Source: Bacteroides sp. 214
Lineage (GTDB): Bacteria > Bacteroidota > Bacteroidia > Bacteroidales > Bacteroidaceae
DNA length: 64,000 nt
Direction: 5' to 3'
Assembly: GCF_010501015.1 (NCBI RefSeq)
Contig: NZ_QVML01000003.1
Coordinates: 62,001 to 126,000 of the forward strand
Part shown: positions 16,921 through 24,864 of the stretch, in pieces
Position numbering within the stretch: the stretch's first letter is position 1
How the letters are laid out: every line of letters begins with the position of its first letter
Notes under the pieces: generated by a model
Database searches by the model: none
Seen by the model: the letters and a program-made list of their open reading frames with translations, nothing else
Told to the model about the DNA's origin: nothing
Translations under genes and position numbers: made by a program

Positions 16921-17559
16921 ATGAATAGTATCTATTTGTCTTCTGCCTATCTTGCTCCGGTACAATATTATGCTAAGCTGCTAACTGCCGACAATGCTTT
17001 CATTGAAGTAAACGACCACTACATGAAGCAAACATACCGCAACAGGTGCAATATTGCAGGACCAGAAGGAGTACTCCCGCTATCCATTCCCATCGTGCGT
17101 CCGGCTACTAAATGTAAGATGAAAGAGATCCAAATTTCCGACCATGGGAACTGGAGACACCTGCATTGGAACGCGTTGGAGTCTGCTTATAACAATACGC
17201 CTTTCTTTGAGTACTATAAAGATGATTTTCAACCTTTTTACGAAAAAAAGTACGCTTTCTTAGCAGATTTTAACGAGTCATTACTTCGTTTAATCCTCGG
17301 CTTACTTGACATGGATGTTCACTTGCAAAAAACATTGGAATACAAAGAGGTGTTCAACCCAAATGAAGTAGACTTAAGAGAGGTAATCCATCCTAAAAAA
17401 GATTATTTATTGACAGATCCAGGCTTCATCCCACAATCCTATTATCAGGTGTTTGAAGCAAAGAACGGATTCCTCCCTAACTTGAGTATTGTTGATTTGC
17501 TGTTCAACATGGGACCAGAAAGTTTACTGATTCTTCAGGCAAGTAACATTAGCGAATAG
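16921..17559 (+). CDS. WbqC-like family protein
   Basis: A 212-residue protein matching the WbqC family, first described in O-antigen clusters and widespread in Bacteroidetes. Typical elements are YLAPVQYYAKL near the N-terminus, then MKQTYRNRCNIAGPEGVLPL, WRHLHWNALESAY and NTPFFEYYKDDF. The reaction is not firmly established; a role in sugar or lipid modification is only suggested by association. It is the last gene of the dapB-lepB operon, and its last 11 bases overlap the convergent S46 peptidase gene. Confidence 0.75.
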   Translation: MNSIYLSSAYLAPVQYYAKLLTADNAFIEVNDHYMKQTYRNRCNIAGPEGVLPLSIPIVRPATKCKMKEIQISDHGNWRHLHWNALESAYNNTPFFEYYKDDFQPFYEKKYAFLADFNESLLRLILGLLDMDVHLQKTLEYKEVFNPNEVDLREVIHPKKDYLLTDPGFIPQSYYQVFEAKNGFLPNLSIVDLLFNMGPESLLILQASNISE

Positions 17560-19675
17560 TAAGTTCCTCTATCAAGTGCCTGCCACCAAAATTTTCGATT
17601 AGATAGAGCATATAGCGTACATCCACACCAATGCAACGCTGCAAATTAGGGTCGTAAAGGATATCTCCACTCATAGCTTCCCAATTACCATCAAAAGCCA
17701 GCCCCATTAATTCGCCCTTTGCGTTGAACATAGCACTACCCGAATTACCTCCGGTAATGTCATTATCGGAGATGAAACAAACATTCATTCCTTTTTCATC
17801 GTTAGCATATTTACCGAACTCACCATCAGAAAAGGCTTTTAGTATGTCGGGTTGTACATAAAAATCTGTGTCCCCTTGGTGCTGCTTTACCTTTTCAAAG
17901 ATGCCTTTTGTGGTGGTGTAGTAATTGTAAGTTGCTCCATCATAAGGGTTGTATCCACGTATTGTACCAAAACTCAGTCGCATAGTGAAGTTGGCATCCG
18001 GATAGAAATTACGATGGGCATACATTCTACGCACAGCCGCGTTGAAAAGTCGCTCACCCCGTACTATTTGCTCTGTAGCTTCCATAGAGGAGTTATTTAT
18101 TTCATACCCTTTCATCAACACATCAAGTGCTACAGAAACCGCAAAGTCCTCGATTAAGTTGAAAGTACTGTCATTTACTATCAGTTGTAGCCCCAGCGGT
18201 GTAGTCAACTTGGAGCTGGCATACAGCGAATCGACAAAGGCTTGGTCATTACCATTATAAACGGTAGCAATTGTATTGTAAAAATCGGGCAAAAACTCCG
18301 GTTCCACATGTTCGCGATAAGTCTTTAACATAGCAGCAAAAACTTCTTTGTCAATATTCGCATCCATATTCTCGTACTGCTTTAATATCTTCTTAAAGTT
18401 AGATACGAGAGCTGTTTCTTCCGCTTCGTAATCGAAGTTAAGAATGATAGCCGCCAATTGAGTTAGTTCAGGACCATTCATAAATGCCTCACTCAAATAA
18501 GAAATGGCACGAGCAGCAGAACGGCGCTTCTTGTAAGCCAAATCCAAATCGGTTAGTAGGTGAAGAAGCTGTTCGCGTTCTGTAGGAGTTTGCCGAATCC
18601 ACCGTTGTAACGTAGCCTCCATGCCACGTTTCTTTTCGAGTATTCCTAATTCACGAATGGCGTTGTTGGTACCAATACTATTCTTCCAATAGTTAGAGCT
18701 TTCATCATACTTAGCGGCATATTTTATGGCAATTTCATTGTCTTTATTCATCCAGCGTTTCCATATTTCTTGCTTCACGCCGCGCACATCAATCATAGCC
18801 TGGTTTTGCGAAAGCATCATTTCCTCAATACCAAAAGAAGATAGATAACGCTCCGTACTACCCGGATAGCCTAGCGTCATACAAAAAGAGCCTTCAGCAT
18901 ATCCATCTAAAGAGACGGGTGCTACATAAGGAGGATGATAGGGCACATTATCTGCACTATACCTAGCGGGGTTATTGTTCTTGTCGGCATAGATGCGAAA
19001 AACACTAAAGTCGCCCGTATGACGTGGCCACATCCAGTTATCAGTATCCCATCCAAACTTCCCGATAGAAGTTGGTGGTGCAAAAACCAATCGCACATCA
19101 TCATAATCTTGATAAACCGAAAGCCAAAACTCGTTGCCTCCATAAAAAGCATCTACAATAGCAACAACGGTAGAATCTTGTTCATAAACCTCATTTTGAA
19201 TAACGTATATAAGCGAGTCTGTCAACGTTTGACGCATTTCTTCACTCTCCAAGAGCGAAACCTCGCGTAAAATCCGTTGCGTTACATCTTCTGTGCGTAA
19301 AAGGAAGCGTACATATAGTTCCTCGCAAGGCAGCTCCTGAGTATAGTTTTCAGCAACATATCCATCCTTCAAGATATCACGTTCTACCGAGCTATGCTGC
19401 TGAATAGCGTTGAAACCGCAATGATGATTGGTAAACACCAATCCATCCGAAGAGACAACAACACCCGAGCAGAAACCACCAAAATTAACTACGGCATCGC
19501 TCAATGAAGGCTTTTGAGGATTATAGAGTTTATCAATATTCATTTGCAGACCAAGTTCTTTCATCGCTTTACGCGTTTGCTTATTGAGATTGGTAAGCAT
19601 CCACATACCTTCGTCGGCATGGATGGAGGTAGTTATCAATAGCAGCAAAAGGAAAAATATTGTTTGCTTTTTCAT
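17549..19675 (-). CDS. S46 family dipeptidyl-peptidase (DPP7-like)
   Basis: A 708-residue periplasmic serine exopeptidase with a signal peptide (cleavage near TSIHA, residue 19) that removes dipeptides from oligopeptides. The catalytic His is in TNHHCGF near residue 84, the Asp lies in HTGDFSVFRIYAD, and the Ser is in TGGNSGSA near residue 645. The residue 18 positions after that Ser is Gly (LAFDGNWEAM). The family literature associates Gly here with DPP7-type preference for hydrophobic P1 and Arg with the acidic DPP11 type. It is the last gene of the ruvB-flippase operon, 25 bases after the flippase. Peptides fit amino-acid-fermenting Bacteroidales. Confidence 0.9.
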   Translation of the reverse strand: MKKQTIFFLLLLLITTSIHADEGMWMLTNLNKQTRKAMKELGLQMNIDKLYNPQKPSLSDAVVNFGGFCSGVVVSSDGLVFTNHHCGFNAIQQHSSVERDILKDGYVAENYTQELPCEELYVRFLLRTEDVTQRILREVSLLESEEMRQTLTDSLIYVIQNEVYEQDSTVVAIVDAFYGGNEFWLSVYQDYDDVRLVFAPPTSIGKFGWDTDNWMWPRHTGDFSVFRIYADKNNNPARYSADNVPYHPPYVAPVSLDGYAEGSFCMTLGYPGSTERYLSSFGIEEMMLSQNQAMIDVRGVKQEIWKRWMNKDNEIAIKYAAKYDESSNYWKNSIGTNNAIRELGILEKKRGMEATLQRWIRQTPTEREQLLHLLTDLDLAYKKRRSAARAISYLSEAFMNGPELTQLAAIILNFDYEAEETALVSNFKKILKQYENMDANIDKEVFAAMLKTYREHVEPEFLPDFYNTIATVYNGNDQAFVDSLYASSKLTTPLGLQLIVNDSTFNLIEDFAVSVALDVLMKGYEINNSSMEATEQIVRGERLFNAAVRRMYAHRNFYPDANFTMRLSFGTIRGYNPYDGATYNYYTTTKGIFEKVKQHQGDTDFYVQPDILKAFSDGEFGKYANDEKGMNVCFISDNDITGGNSGSAMFNAKGELMGLAFDGNWEAMSGDILYDPNLQRCIGVDVRYMLYLIENFGGRHLIEELTIR

Positions 19676-19700
19676 GATAAGATAGTATAAGTGAAGTTAA

Positions 19701-21194
19701 TTATTTACGAATTAGTCGACCAAGAAATGGAATTTGGCTTAACGGCAAATCTTTCTTTATAATGTAAAAGATAAATAACGCCAATAACAGAGTACGGAAA
19801 AGCAACCTTAAAACAATGTTATCTATGCAAACAAGCGATGAAATGGTATACAACAAAGCAGCAAGCAACATGTATGCACCGATCTCTTTCAGTTCATAGC
19901 GTATAGGATATTTCTTTTGCCCCACTATGTATGAGATTATTGTAATAACACCGTAGCCAACTACACCTGCCCAAGCAGAAGCCATGTAACCATACGTTGG
20001 TACAAACAAAACATTCAGCGAAACAATGATTGCACAACCTATTAATGAAAAATAGGCACCCCAACGTGTTTCATCTATCAGCTTATACCAAAAAGAGAGA
20101 TTAAAATAAATCCCCATAAAGATTTCGCCAGCCATCACAATAGGCACCACCCTAAGTCCTTCCCAATAATCGATTGCAATTACATAGCGTAAAATATCTA
20201 AGTAAAACATAACCGCCAAAAAAGCGAGCAGCGCAAAAATAACAAAGAACTTCATAGCGTTGGCATAAACCATGCGTTGGTCGCTATCCCTGCTTTTGCC
20301 AAAAACAAACGGTTCGTATGCATACCGAAAGGCTTGTGTGAACATACCCATAACCATCGCAATTTTCGTTGCCGCACTGTAAATACCAAGTTGCACACGC
20401 CCTTCTTCCATGTTAGGAAATAGCGATGGAAGCACCATTTTATCGAATGTGTGGTTCAATATGCCAACTACACCAAGCACTAACAATGGGAACGAATAAG
20501 TAAATATACGCTTCATCAATGCCGCATCGAACTTATAAACAAACCCACGTAGTTCGGGAATGAAAAAGAACATCTGAACAGATGAAGTGATTAGATTAGC
20601 AATAAAAACATATCCTACCCCATAGCCAGGATCATAAAACCAAGCAATTGTTTCAGGATAATAAGTATTTAGCCACGGACAAGCAATTAAAAAAAACAGG
20701 TTCAGCCCAATACCAAAAAGGATATTAAAGAGCTTAATGAAAACAAACTTAACAGGTCGTTGCTTAAATCGTAAGTAAACAAACGGGATGCTTTGGAACA
20801 CATCAAGCGCCACTACAATCGCCATTATACCGATGAATTCAGGATGTTCTGCATATCCCAATGAAGAAGCAATGGGGGTAAGAAAGCTCAGCGTAAAAAG
20901 CAAAAAGGCTAAAGAGATAGCACCAACCGAGATTAAGATACTGGAATAAACCAGCTGGCTGTTTTCGCCTTCCTTATTTGCAAAACGGAAAAAGCCCGTC
21001 TCCATGCCACAAATAAGCAGTACCTGCAACAGTGCCACAAAAGCATAAATCTGCGAAACAATACCGTATTCGCCCGAATCTGCGGCAAAAGCAGTTGTAT
21101 AAAGTGGCACAAGGAGGTAGTTGAGAAACTTCCCCACAATGCTACTCAATCCATAAATCGCAGTATCTTTTGCTAATGATTTCAGGTTCGCCAT
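19701..21194 (-). CDS. Polysaccharide/lipid flippase (Wzx-like, MATE superfamily)
   Basis: A 497-residue integral membrane protein with about 12-14 hydrophobic segments. The opening MANLKSLAKDTAIYGLSSI and the segment NYLLVPLYTTAF are typical of the polysaccharide biosynthesis transport (RfbX/Wzx) branch. It probably flips a lipid-linked sugar across the inner membrane. It lies 12 bases after ruvB and 25 before the S46 peptidase, with no glycosyltransferases nearby, so the substrate cannot be guessed. Confidence 0.82.
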   Translation of the reverse strand: MANLKSLAKDTAIYGLSSIVGKFLNYLLVPLYTTAFAADSGEYGIVSQIYAFVALLQVLLICGMETGFFRFANKEGENSQLVYSSILISVGAISLAFLLFTLSFLTPIASSLGYAEHPEFIGIMAIVVALDVFQSIPFVYLRFKQRPVKFVFIKLFNILFGIGLNLFFLIACPWLNTYYPETIAWFYDPGYGVGYVFIANLITSSVQMFFFIPELRGFVYKFDAALMKRIFTYSFPLLVLGVVGILNHTFDKMVLPSLFPNMEEGRVQLGIYSAATKIAMVMGMFTQAFRYAYEPFVFGKSRDSDQRMVYANAMKFFVIFALLAFLAVMFYLDILRYVIAIDYWEGLRVVPIVMAGEIFMGIYFNLSFWYKLIDETRWGAYFSLIGCAIIVSLNVLFVPTYGYMASAWAGVVGYGVITIISYIVGQKKYPIRYELKEIGAYMLLAALLYTISSLVCIDNIVLRLLFRTLLLALFIFYIIKKDLPLSQIPFLGRLIRK

Positions 21195-21206
21195 GCTTTC
21201 TATTGA

Positions 21207-22238
21207 CTATTGGTCAAATAAACTACGGGTGTTCCCTGTATGCAGGCTACGTCCTAAATGTTTATATGCCAGTTCGGTAACTTCGCGCCCACGAGGAGTA
21301 CGCTTCATAAAGCCTTCTTTAATAAGAAAGGGTTCATACACTTCTTCGATGGTTCCGGCGTCTTCGCCCAGTGCAGTGGCAATGGTAGTAAGCCCTACAG
21401 GACCTCCTTTGAACTTATCAATAATAACACAAAGTATTTTATTGTCGATTTCATCGAGTCCGTACTTATCTATATTCAATGCCTCCAACGCATATTCAGC
21501 AATTTCCATATCAATACGCCCCGTTCCTTTTACTTGTGCAAAATCGCGTACCCGACGCAACAATGCATTGGCAATACGTGGGGTACCACGACTTCGCGAG
21601 GCTATTTCATTGGCAGCCTCAGTCGAACACGAAATATCCAGAATATTTGCCGAACGCTTAATAATAGTACTCAACACATCGTCATCATAATACTCCAAGT
21701 GCAAGTTTATGCCAAACCTCGCCCGCAAGGGTGCGGTTAACAAACCACTACGTGTAGTAGCACCAACCAACGTGAAAGGATTCAAATCAATCTGAATACT
21801 TCGCGCTGAGGGTCCTTTATCTATCATAATATCAATTCGATAGTCCTCCATAGCCGAGTATAAATACTCTTCCACTACAGGAGAAAGGCGGTGTATTTCG
21901 TCGATAAACAGTACATCGTTTGTTTCGAGGCTGGTAAGCAGCCCGGCAAGATCACCGGGTTTATCCAGTACAGGGCCCGATGTAATCTTAAAACCAACGC
22001 TCAATTCGTTGGCAATAATATTAGAAAGTGTCGTCTTTCCTAAACCGGGAGGCCCATGCAATAATACATGGTCAAGTGCTTCGCCACGTAGCCGTGCGGC
22101 TTTTACAAATACGCGCAAATTATCTACCACTTTCTCTTGCCCACTAAAGTCATTAAAGCTTAATGGGCGGAGAGCATTCTCGTACTCACGCTCGTTGCTG
22201 GTCAGTTTATGGTTCCGTATGTCAAAATCCTCTTCCAT
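21207..22238 (-). CDS. ruvB: Holliday junction branch migration helicase RuvB
   Basis: AAA+ motor of the RuvABC resolvasome that drives branch migration at Holliday junctions. At 343 residues it has normal length. Walker [10 protein letters not shown] lies near residues 65-73, Walker B with FIDEIHRL near 116-123, and sensor 1 in LVGATTRSG near 168. The C-terminal winged helix has [10 protein letters not shown] and [13 protein letters not shown]. It is the first gene of an operon with the flippase and S46 peptidase. Confidence 0.97.
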   Translation of the reverse strand: MEEDFDIRNHKLTSNEREYENALRPLSFNDFSGQEKVVDNLRVFVKAARLRGEALDHVLLHGPPGLGKTTLSNIIANELSVGFKITSGPVLDKPGDLAGLLTSLETNDVLFIDEIHRLSPVVEEYLYSAMEDYRIDIMIDKGPSARSIQIDLNPFTLVGATTRSGLLTAPLRARFGINLHLEYYDDDVLSTIIKRSANILDISCSTEAANEIASRSRGTPRIANALLRRVRDFAQVKGTGRIDMEIAEYALEALNIDKYGLDEIDNKILCVIIDKFKGGPVGLTTIATALGEDAGTIEEVYEPFLIKEGFMKRTPRGREVTELAYKHLGRSLHTGNTRSLFDQ

Positions 22239-22260
22239 TCCTTTTGAGTAAGTTGAGTAG

Positions 22261-22268
22261 CAAAGGTA
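22261..22268 (-). promoter_or_regulatory. -7 promoter element of the ruvB operon
   Basis: The minus strand reads TACCTTTG, an exact TAnnTTTG match, 22 bases before the ATG at 22238. Confidence 0.6.
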
Positions 22269-22330
22269 TAAAACATTTCCTTTTTATACACTTTTCTGTT
22301 TGGAAACCATTGGATTTAATATCATTTGCC

Positions 22331-22338
22331 TATTTTTG
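22331..22338 (+). promoter_or_regulatory. -7 promoter element of the spmAB-like gene
   Basis: TATTTTTG matches TAnnTTTG, with a TTG about 20 bases upstream and 23 bases before the ATG at 22362. Confidence 0.55.
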
Positions 22339-22361
22339 TCTTTCTAGTTAAATCCTCTATT

Positions 22362-23594
22362 ATGGTATTAAATTATATTTGGGTTGCCTTCTTTGTCATT
22401 GCGTTCATCGTAGCTATTGTTCGTCTCATCTTTATGGGCGACACCGAGATTTTCACCAACATAGTAAACTCCACCTTCAGTTCATCTAAAACTGCCTTCG
22501 AAATCTCCTTAGGGCTAACCGGAGTACTTGCATTGTGGCTCGGTATTATGAAAATTGGCGAAAATAGCGGTTTAATCGCAACTCTTTCGCGGTGGTTGAA
22601 CCCCGTGTTAAGCAAACTTTTCCCCGAAATACCTAAGGGACATCCTGTAATGGGTTCTATGTTTATGAATATTTCTGCCAATATGTTGGGGCTCGACAAT
22701 GCAGCTACCCCATTGGGGCTCAAAGCCATGAACGAACTGCAGGAACTAAATCTCAAAAAAGACACCGCAACCAACTCCATGATTATGTTTTTGGTTATGA
22801 ACACCTCCGGTTTGATGCTGATACCCATTACCATTATGGTATATCGTGCGCAACTGGGTGCCGCACAACCCACCGATATCTTTATCCCAATATTGCTTAC
22901 TACTTTTACCTCTACATTTGTAGGAATTATGGCAGTTAGCATTTCGCAAAAGATAAATCTATTCAATAGAGGAACACTTCTTTTCTTAGTTGGTGTAAGC
23001 ATTTTCTTTGGATTAATCATTTATTTCTTCACTACAATGCCGCAAGAGTCTGTGAATATTGTCTCTACACTTGTTGCCAATGTGATCCTGTTTACGGTTA
23101 TTCTCTGCTTTGTCATCAGCGGAGTTCGAAAAAAGATAAATGTATTCGACTCTTTTGTAGAAGGTGCTAAAGATGGTTTCACTACCGCTGTGCGGATTAT
23201 TCCTTACTTAGTAGCATTCCTGGTAGGCATTGCAGTGTTTCGCACCTCGGGTGCACTCGACCTTTTAGTCGATGGAATCGGTGCTATCGTAGGCTTTTTA
23301 GGGTTCGACACCAGCTTTGTTGGTGCACTCCCTACTGGTTTAATGAAGTCTTTAAGCGGTAGCGGAGCAAACGGATTGATGATTGACACAATGACTCAGC
23401 ACGGTGCCGACTCATTTGTTGGGCGCACAAGTTGTGTTATTCGCGGGGCTTCGGACACTACATTTTATATTCTGGCAGTTTATTTTGGCAGTGTCGGAAT
23501 CAGTAAAACACGCAATGCGGTTACCTTAGGACTAATTGCCGACTTCTCGGGGATTATTGCCGCTATCTTTTTCAGTTATTTATTTTTCTACTAA
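22362..23594 (+). CDS. Nucleoside recognition domain membrane protein (fused SpmA/SpmB-like)
   Basis: A 410-residue inner-membrane protein with two nucleoside-recognition (Gate) domains. The first half matches SpmA, with GVLALWLGIMKIGENSG followed by FPEIPKGHPVMGSMFMNISA and a DNAATPLGLKAM motif. The second half matches SpmB, with GAKDGFTTAVRIIPYLVAF and ALPTGLMKSLSGSGANGL. Bacillus encodes these as two sporulation proteins; in Bacteroidetes they are commonly fused and have nothing to do with sporulation. The substrate is unknown. The ATG at 22362 is chosen over an upstream TTG because the promoter element lies between them. ybeY follows after 9 bases. Confidence 0.85.
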   Translation: MVLNYIWVAFFVIAFIVAIVRLIFMGDTEIFTNIVNSTFSSSKTAFEISLGLTGVLALWLGIMKIGENSGLIATLSRWLNPVLSKLFPEIPKGHPVMGSMFMNISANMLGLDNAATPLGLKAMNELQELNLKKDTATNSMIMFLVMNTSGLMLIPITIMVYRAQLGAAQPTDIFIPILLTTFTSTFVGIMAVSISQKINLFNRGTLLFLVGVSIFFGLIIYFFTTMPQESVNIVSTLVANVILFTVILCFVISGVRKKINVFDSFVEGAKDGFTTAVRIIPYLVAFLVGIAVFRTSGALDLLVDGIGAIVGFLGFDTSFVGALPTGLMKSLSGSGANGLMIDTMTQHGADSFVGRTSCVIRGASDTTFYILAVYFGSVGISKTRNAVTLGLIADFSGIIAAIFFSYLFFY

Positions 23595-23603
23595 TACAAC
23601 GCA

Positions 23604-24017
23604 ATGATTACTTTCCAAACAATAGACGTAAATCTACCCGATATTTTGCAAAAAGAGACGGTGGAATGGATAAAAACTGTAGCAAATAGTTATGGAAAAA
23701 AAGTTGGTGATATTGCTTATATCTTTTGCAATGATGCCAAAATACTTGAGGTAAACAAAGAATACCTGCAACACGACTACTATACGGATATCATAACCTT
23801 CGATTATACGGAAAAAAACAGAATCTCCGGCGATTTATTCATTAGCCTCGACACTATTGCCAGCAATGCCGAACAGTTTAAGACACCGTTTCAAGAAGAA
23901 CTTTATCGTGTAATTATTCATGGCATATTACACCTATGCGGTATAAACGACAAGGCACCTGGCGAGCGCGAAATCATGGAATATGCTGAAAACAAGGCAC
24001 TTAGCATGATATTTTAA
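23604..24017 (+). CDS. ybeY: rRNA maturation endoribonuclease YbeY
   Basis: A 137-residue metal-dependent endoribonuclease involved in 16S rRNA 3'-end processing and ribosome quality control. The metal-binding motif reads HGILHLCGINDKAPGE near residues 110-125. The first two His ligands are present, but the usual third His of GYDH is replaced (GIND). An Asp at this place is the form I expect in Bacteroidetes, so activity is probably kept with altered coordination. It is 9 bases after the SpmA/B-like gene and probably co-transcribed. Confidence 0.9.
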   Translation: MITFQTIDVNLPDILQKETVEWIKTVANSYGKKVGDIAYIFCNDAKILEVNKEYLQHDYYTDIITFDYTEKNRISGDLFISLDTIASNAEQFKTPFQEELYRVIIHGILHLCGINDKAPGEREIMEYAENKALSMIF

Positions 24018-24115
24018 GCCATTCCAAACGTAATTACTTAAGAGTCCGTTTTTCTGTTTATGGCATTTACCCCAAGAACATAAGCATTCAGGACATCCCC
24101 AACCAACACACTTTT

Positions 24116-24203
24116 TGCCAGTGCATTGGCAAAGTTGTGCCAACGCACTGGCACTACTGTGCATCAACACTGGCACGACAGTGCCAACGCGTTGGCACAA
24201 CCT
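24116..24203. repeat. Array of four 22-bp palindromic units (TGCCAACGCGTTGGCA type)
   Basis: Four contiguous units start at 24116, 24138, 24160 and 24182, exactly 22 bp apart. The last contains the perfect palindrome GTGCCAACGCGTTGGCAC (24181-24198). The others are degenerate versions sharing TGCC at the left and TGGCA in the right arm. Each core of about 16 bp is followed by a variable 6-bp tail. The array sits 98 bp after the ybeY stop and before a bidirectional terminator. The word has nothing in common with the arrays at 10.8, 32.9 or 47.1 kb. Confidence 0.9.
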
Positions 24204-24240
24204 AGCATCTGTATGTTAACGTTTTTAACAATCCTCTGCA

Positions 24241-24286
24241 CATAAAAAAACTCGGGCGAGAAACCATTGGTTTTTCGCCCGAGTTT
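24241..24286 (-). terminator. Strong hairpin terminator between ybeY and the small peptide gene
   Basis: An 18-bp stem (24248-24265 with 24269-24286, one G-T pair) encloses a 3-base loop, with CTCGGGCGA on one arm. On the minus strand it is followed by a run of seven T residues, so it mainly ends leftward transcription; the plus-strand tail GTTTGTAT is weaker. Between here and the peptide gene (24290-24553) I see only AT-rich DNA and an imperfect inverted repeat (about 24378-24394 with 24513-24532). Confidence 0.85.
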
Positions 24287-24553
24287 GTATCTAGCACTTA
24301 ACAAACTTACATGAATCTGCTGGAATAGTCAGCAAATATAATATTTTCTTTATAACAAGTTGTGAAAAACTTATTTCGGAATGAATTGGATTTCTATATG
24401 ATGTGCTTAGTTATCGACATTCAAGAAACGATAGCATCACAGTATTAAGGCTCAGGTTATGAAGTTTTAAACCTATTTTCAATTATTCGTTGTTGCTTAC
24501 ACAAACATGTCAAACGAAACCCAATTCCATTCCAAAATAAAACCACTAACTTA

Positions 24554-24736
24554 TTATATTTGAATTGTAACGTAATCCACACTGCTCACCGCTTTATCAA
24601 CGGTTGCTTCTTGTGGCATTTCCACAGCCCGTGGGCGTATGGTTGGCTTTGCCAATAAAATAATTTCTCTCAAAGATGTTGCACTCGCGTTCATTGCAAA
24701 TAAAGCAATAAATAAAAATAATACTTTTGTTTTCAT
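24554..24736 (-). CDS. Small secreted peptide, unknown function
   Basis: A 60-residue reading frame beginning with a clear signal peptide (MKTKVLFLFIALFAMNASA, likely cleavage after residue 19), leaving a mature peptide of about 41 residues. A consensus -7 element lies 24 bases upstream, which supports expression. It sits downstream of a TPR regulator on the same strand. In Bacteroides short secreted DUF3244-type proteins often accompany such regulators, and this could be a shortened relative, but I cannot see the full DUF3244 pattern. Confidence 0.5.
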   Translation of the reverse strand: MKTKVLFLFIALFAMNASATSLREIILLAKPTIRPRAVEMPQEATVDKAVSSVDYVTIQI

Positions 24737-24760
24737 AATAATAAGTAATTAGTGGTATTG

Positions 24761-24768
24761 CAAAGATA
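24761..24768 (-). promoter_or_regulatory. -7 promoter element of the small secreted peptide gene
   Basis: The minus strand reads TATCTTTG, an exact consensus match, 24 bases before the ATG at 24736. Confidence 0.6.
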
Positions 24769-24864
24769 GGAGGTAATAGGTGGGAAAAAAATAACACCAC
24801 AAAGTTTTTTGCAACTGATATTCAATCAATTACATTTTTTTTTTAACAAAAACATAACAAGTAC

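Noticed and set aside
24333..24340. Minus-strand TATATTTG that with the nearby terminator could define a short RNA
   Set aside because: No -33 element at proper spacing (nearest TTG only 15 bases away) and the terminator is already explained by the peptide gene.
24378..24532. Imperfect inverted repeat resembling MITE ends (GGAATGAATTGG and its partner)
   Set aside because: About 18 bp with gaps, no target duplication and no internal structure; too weak to call.
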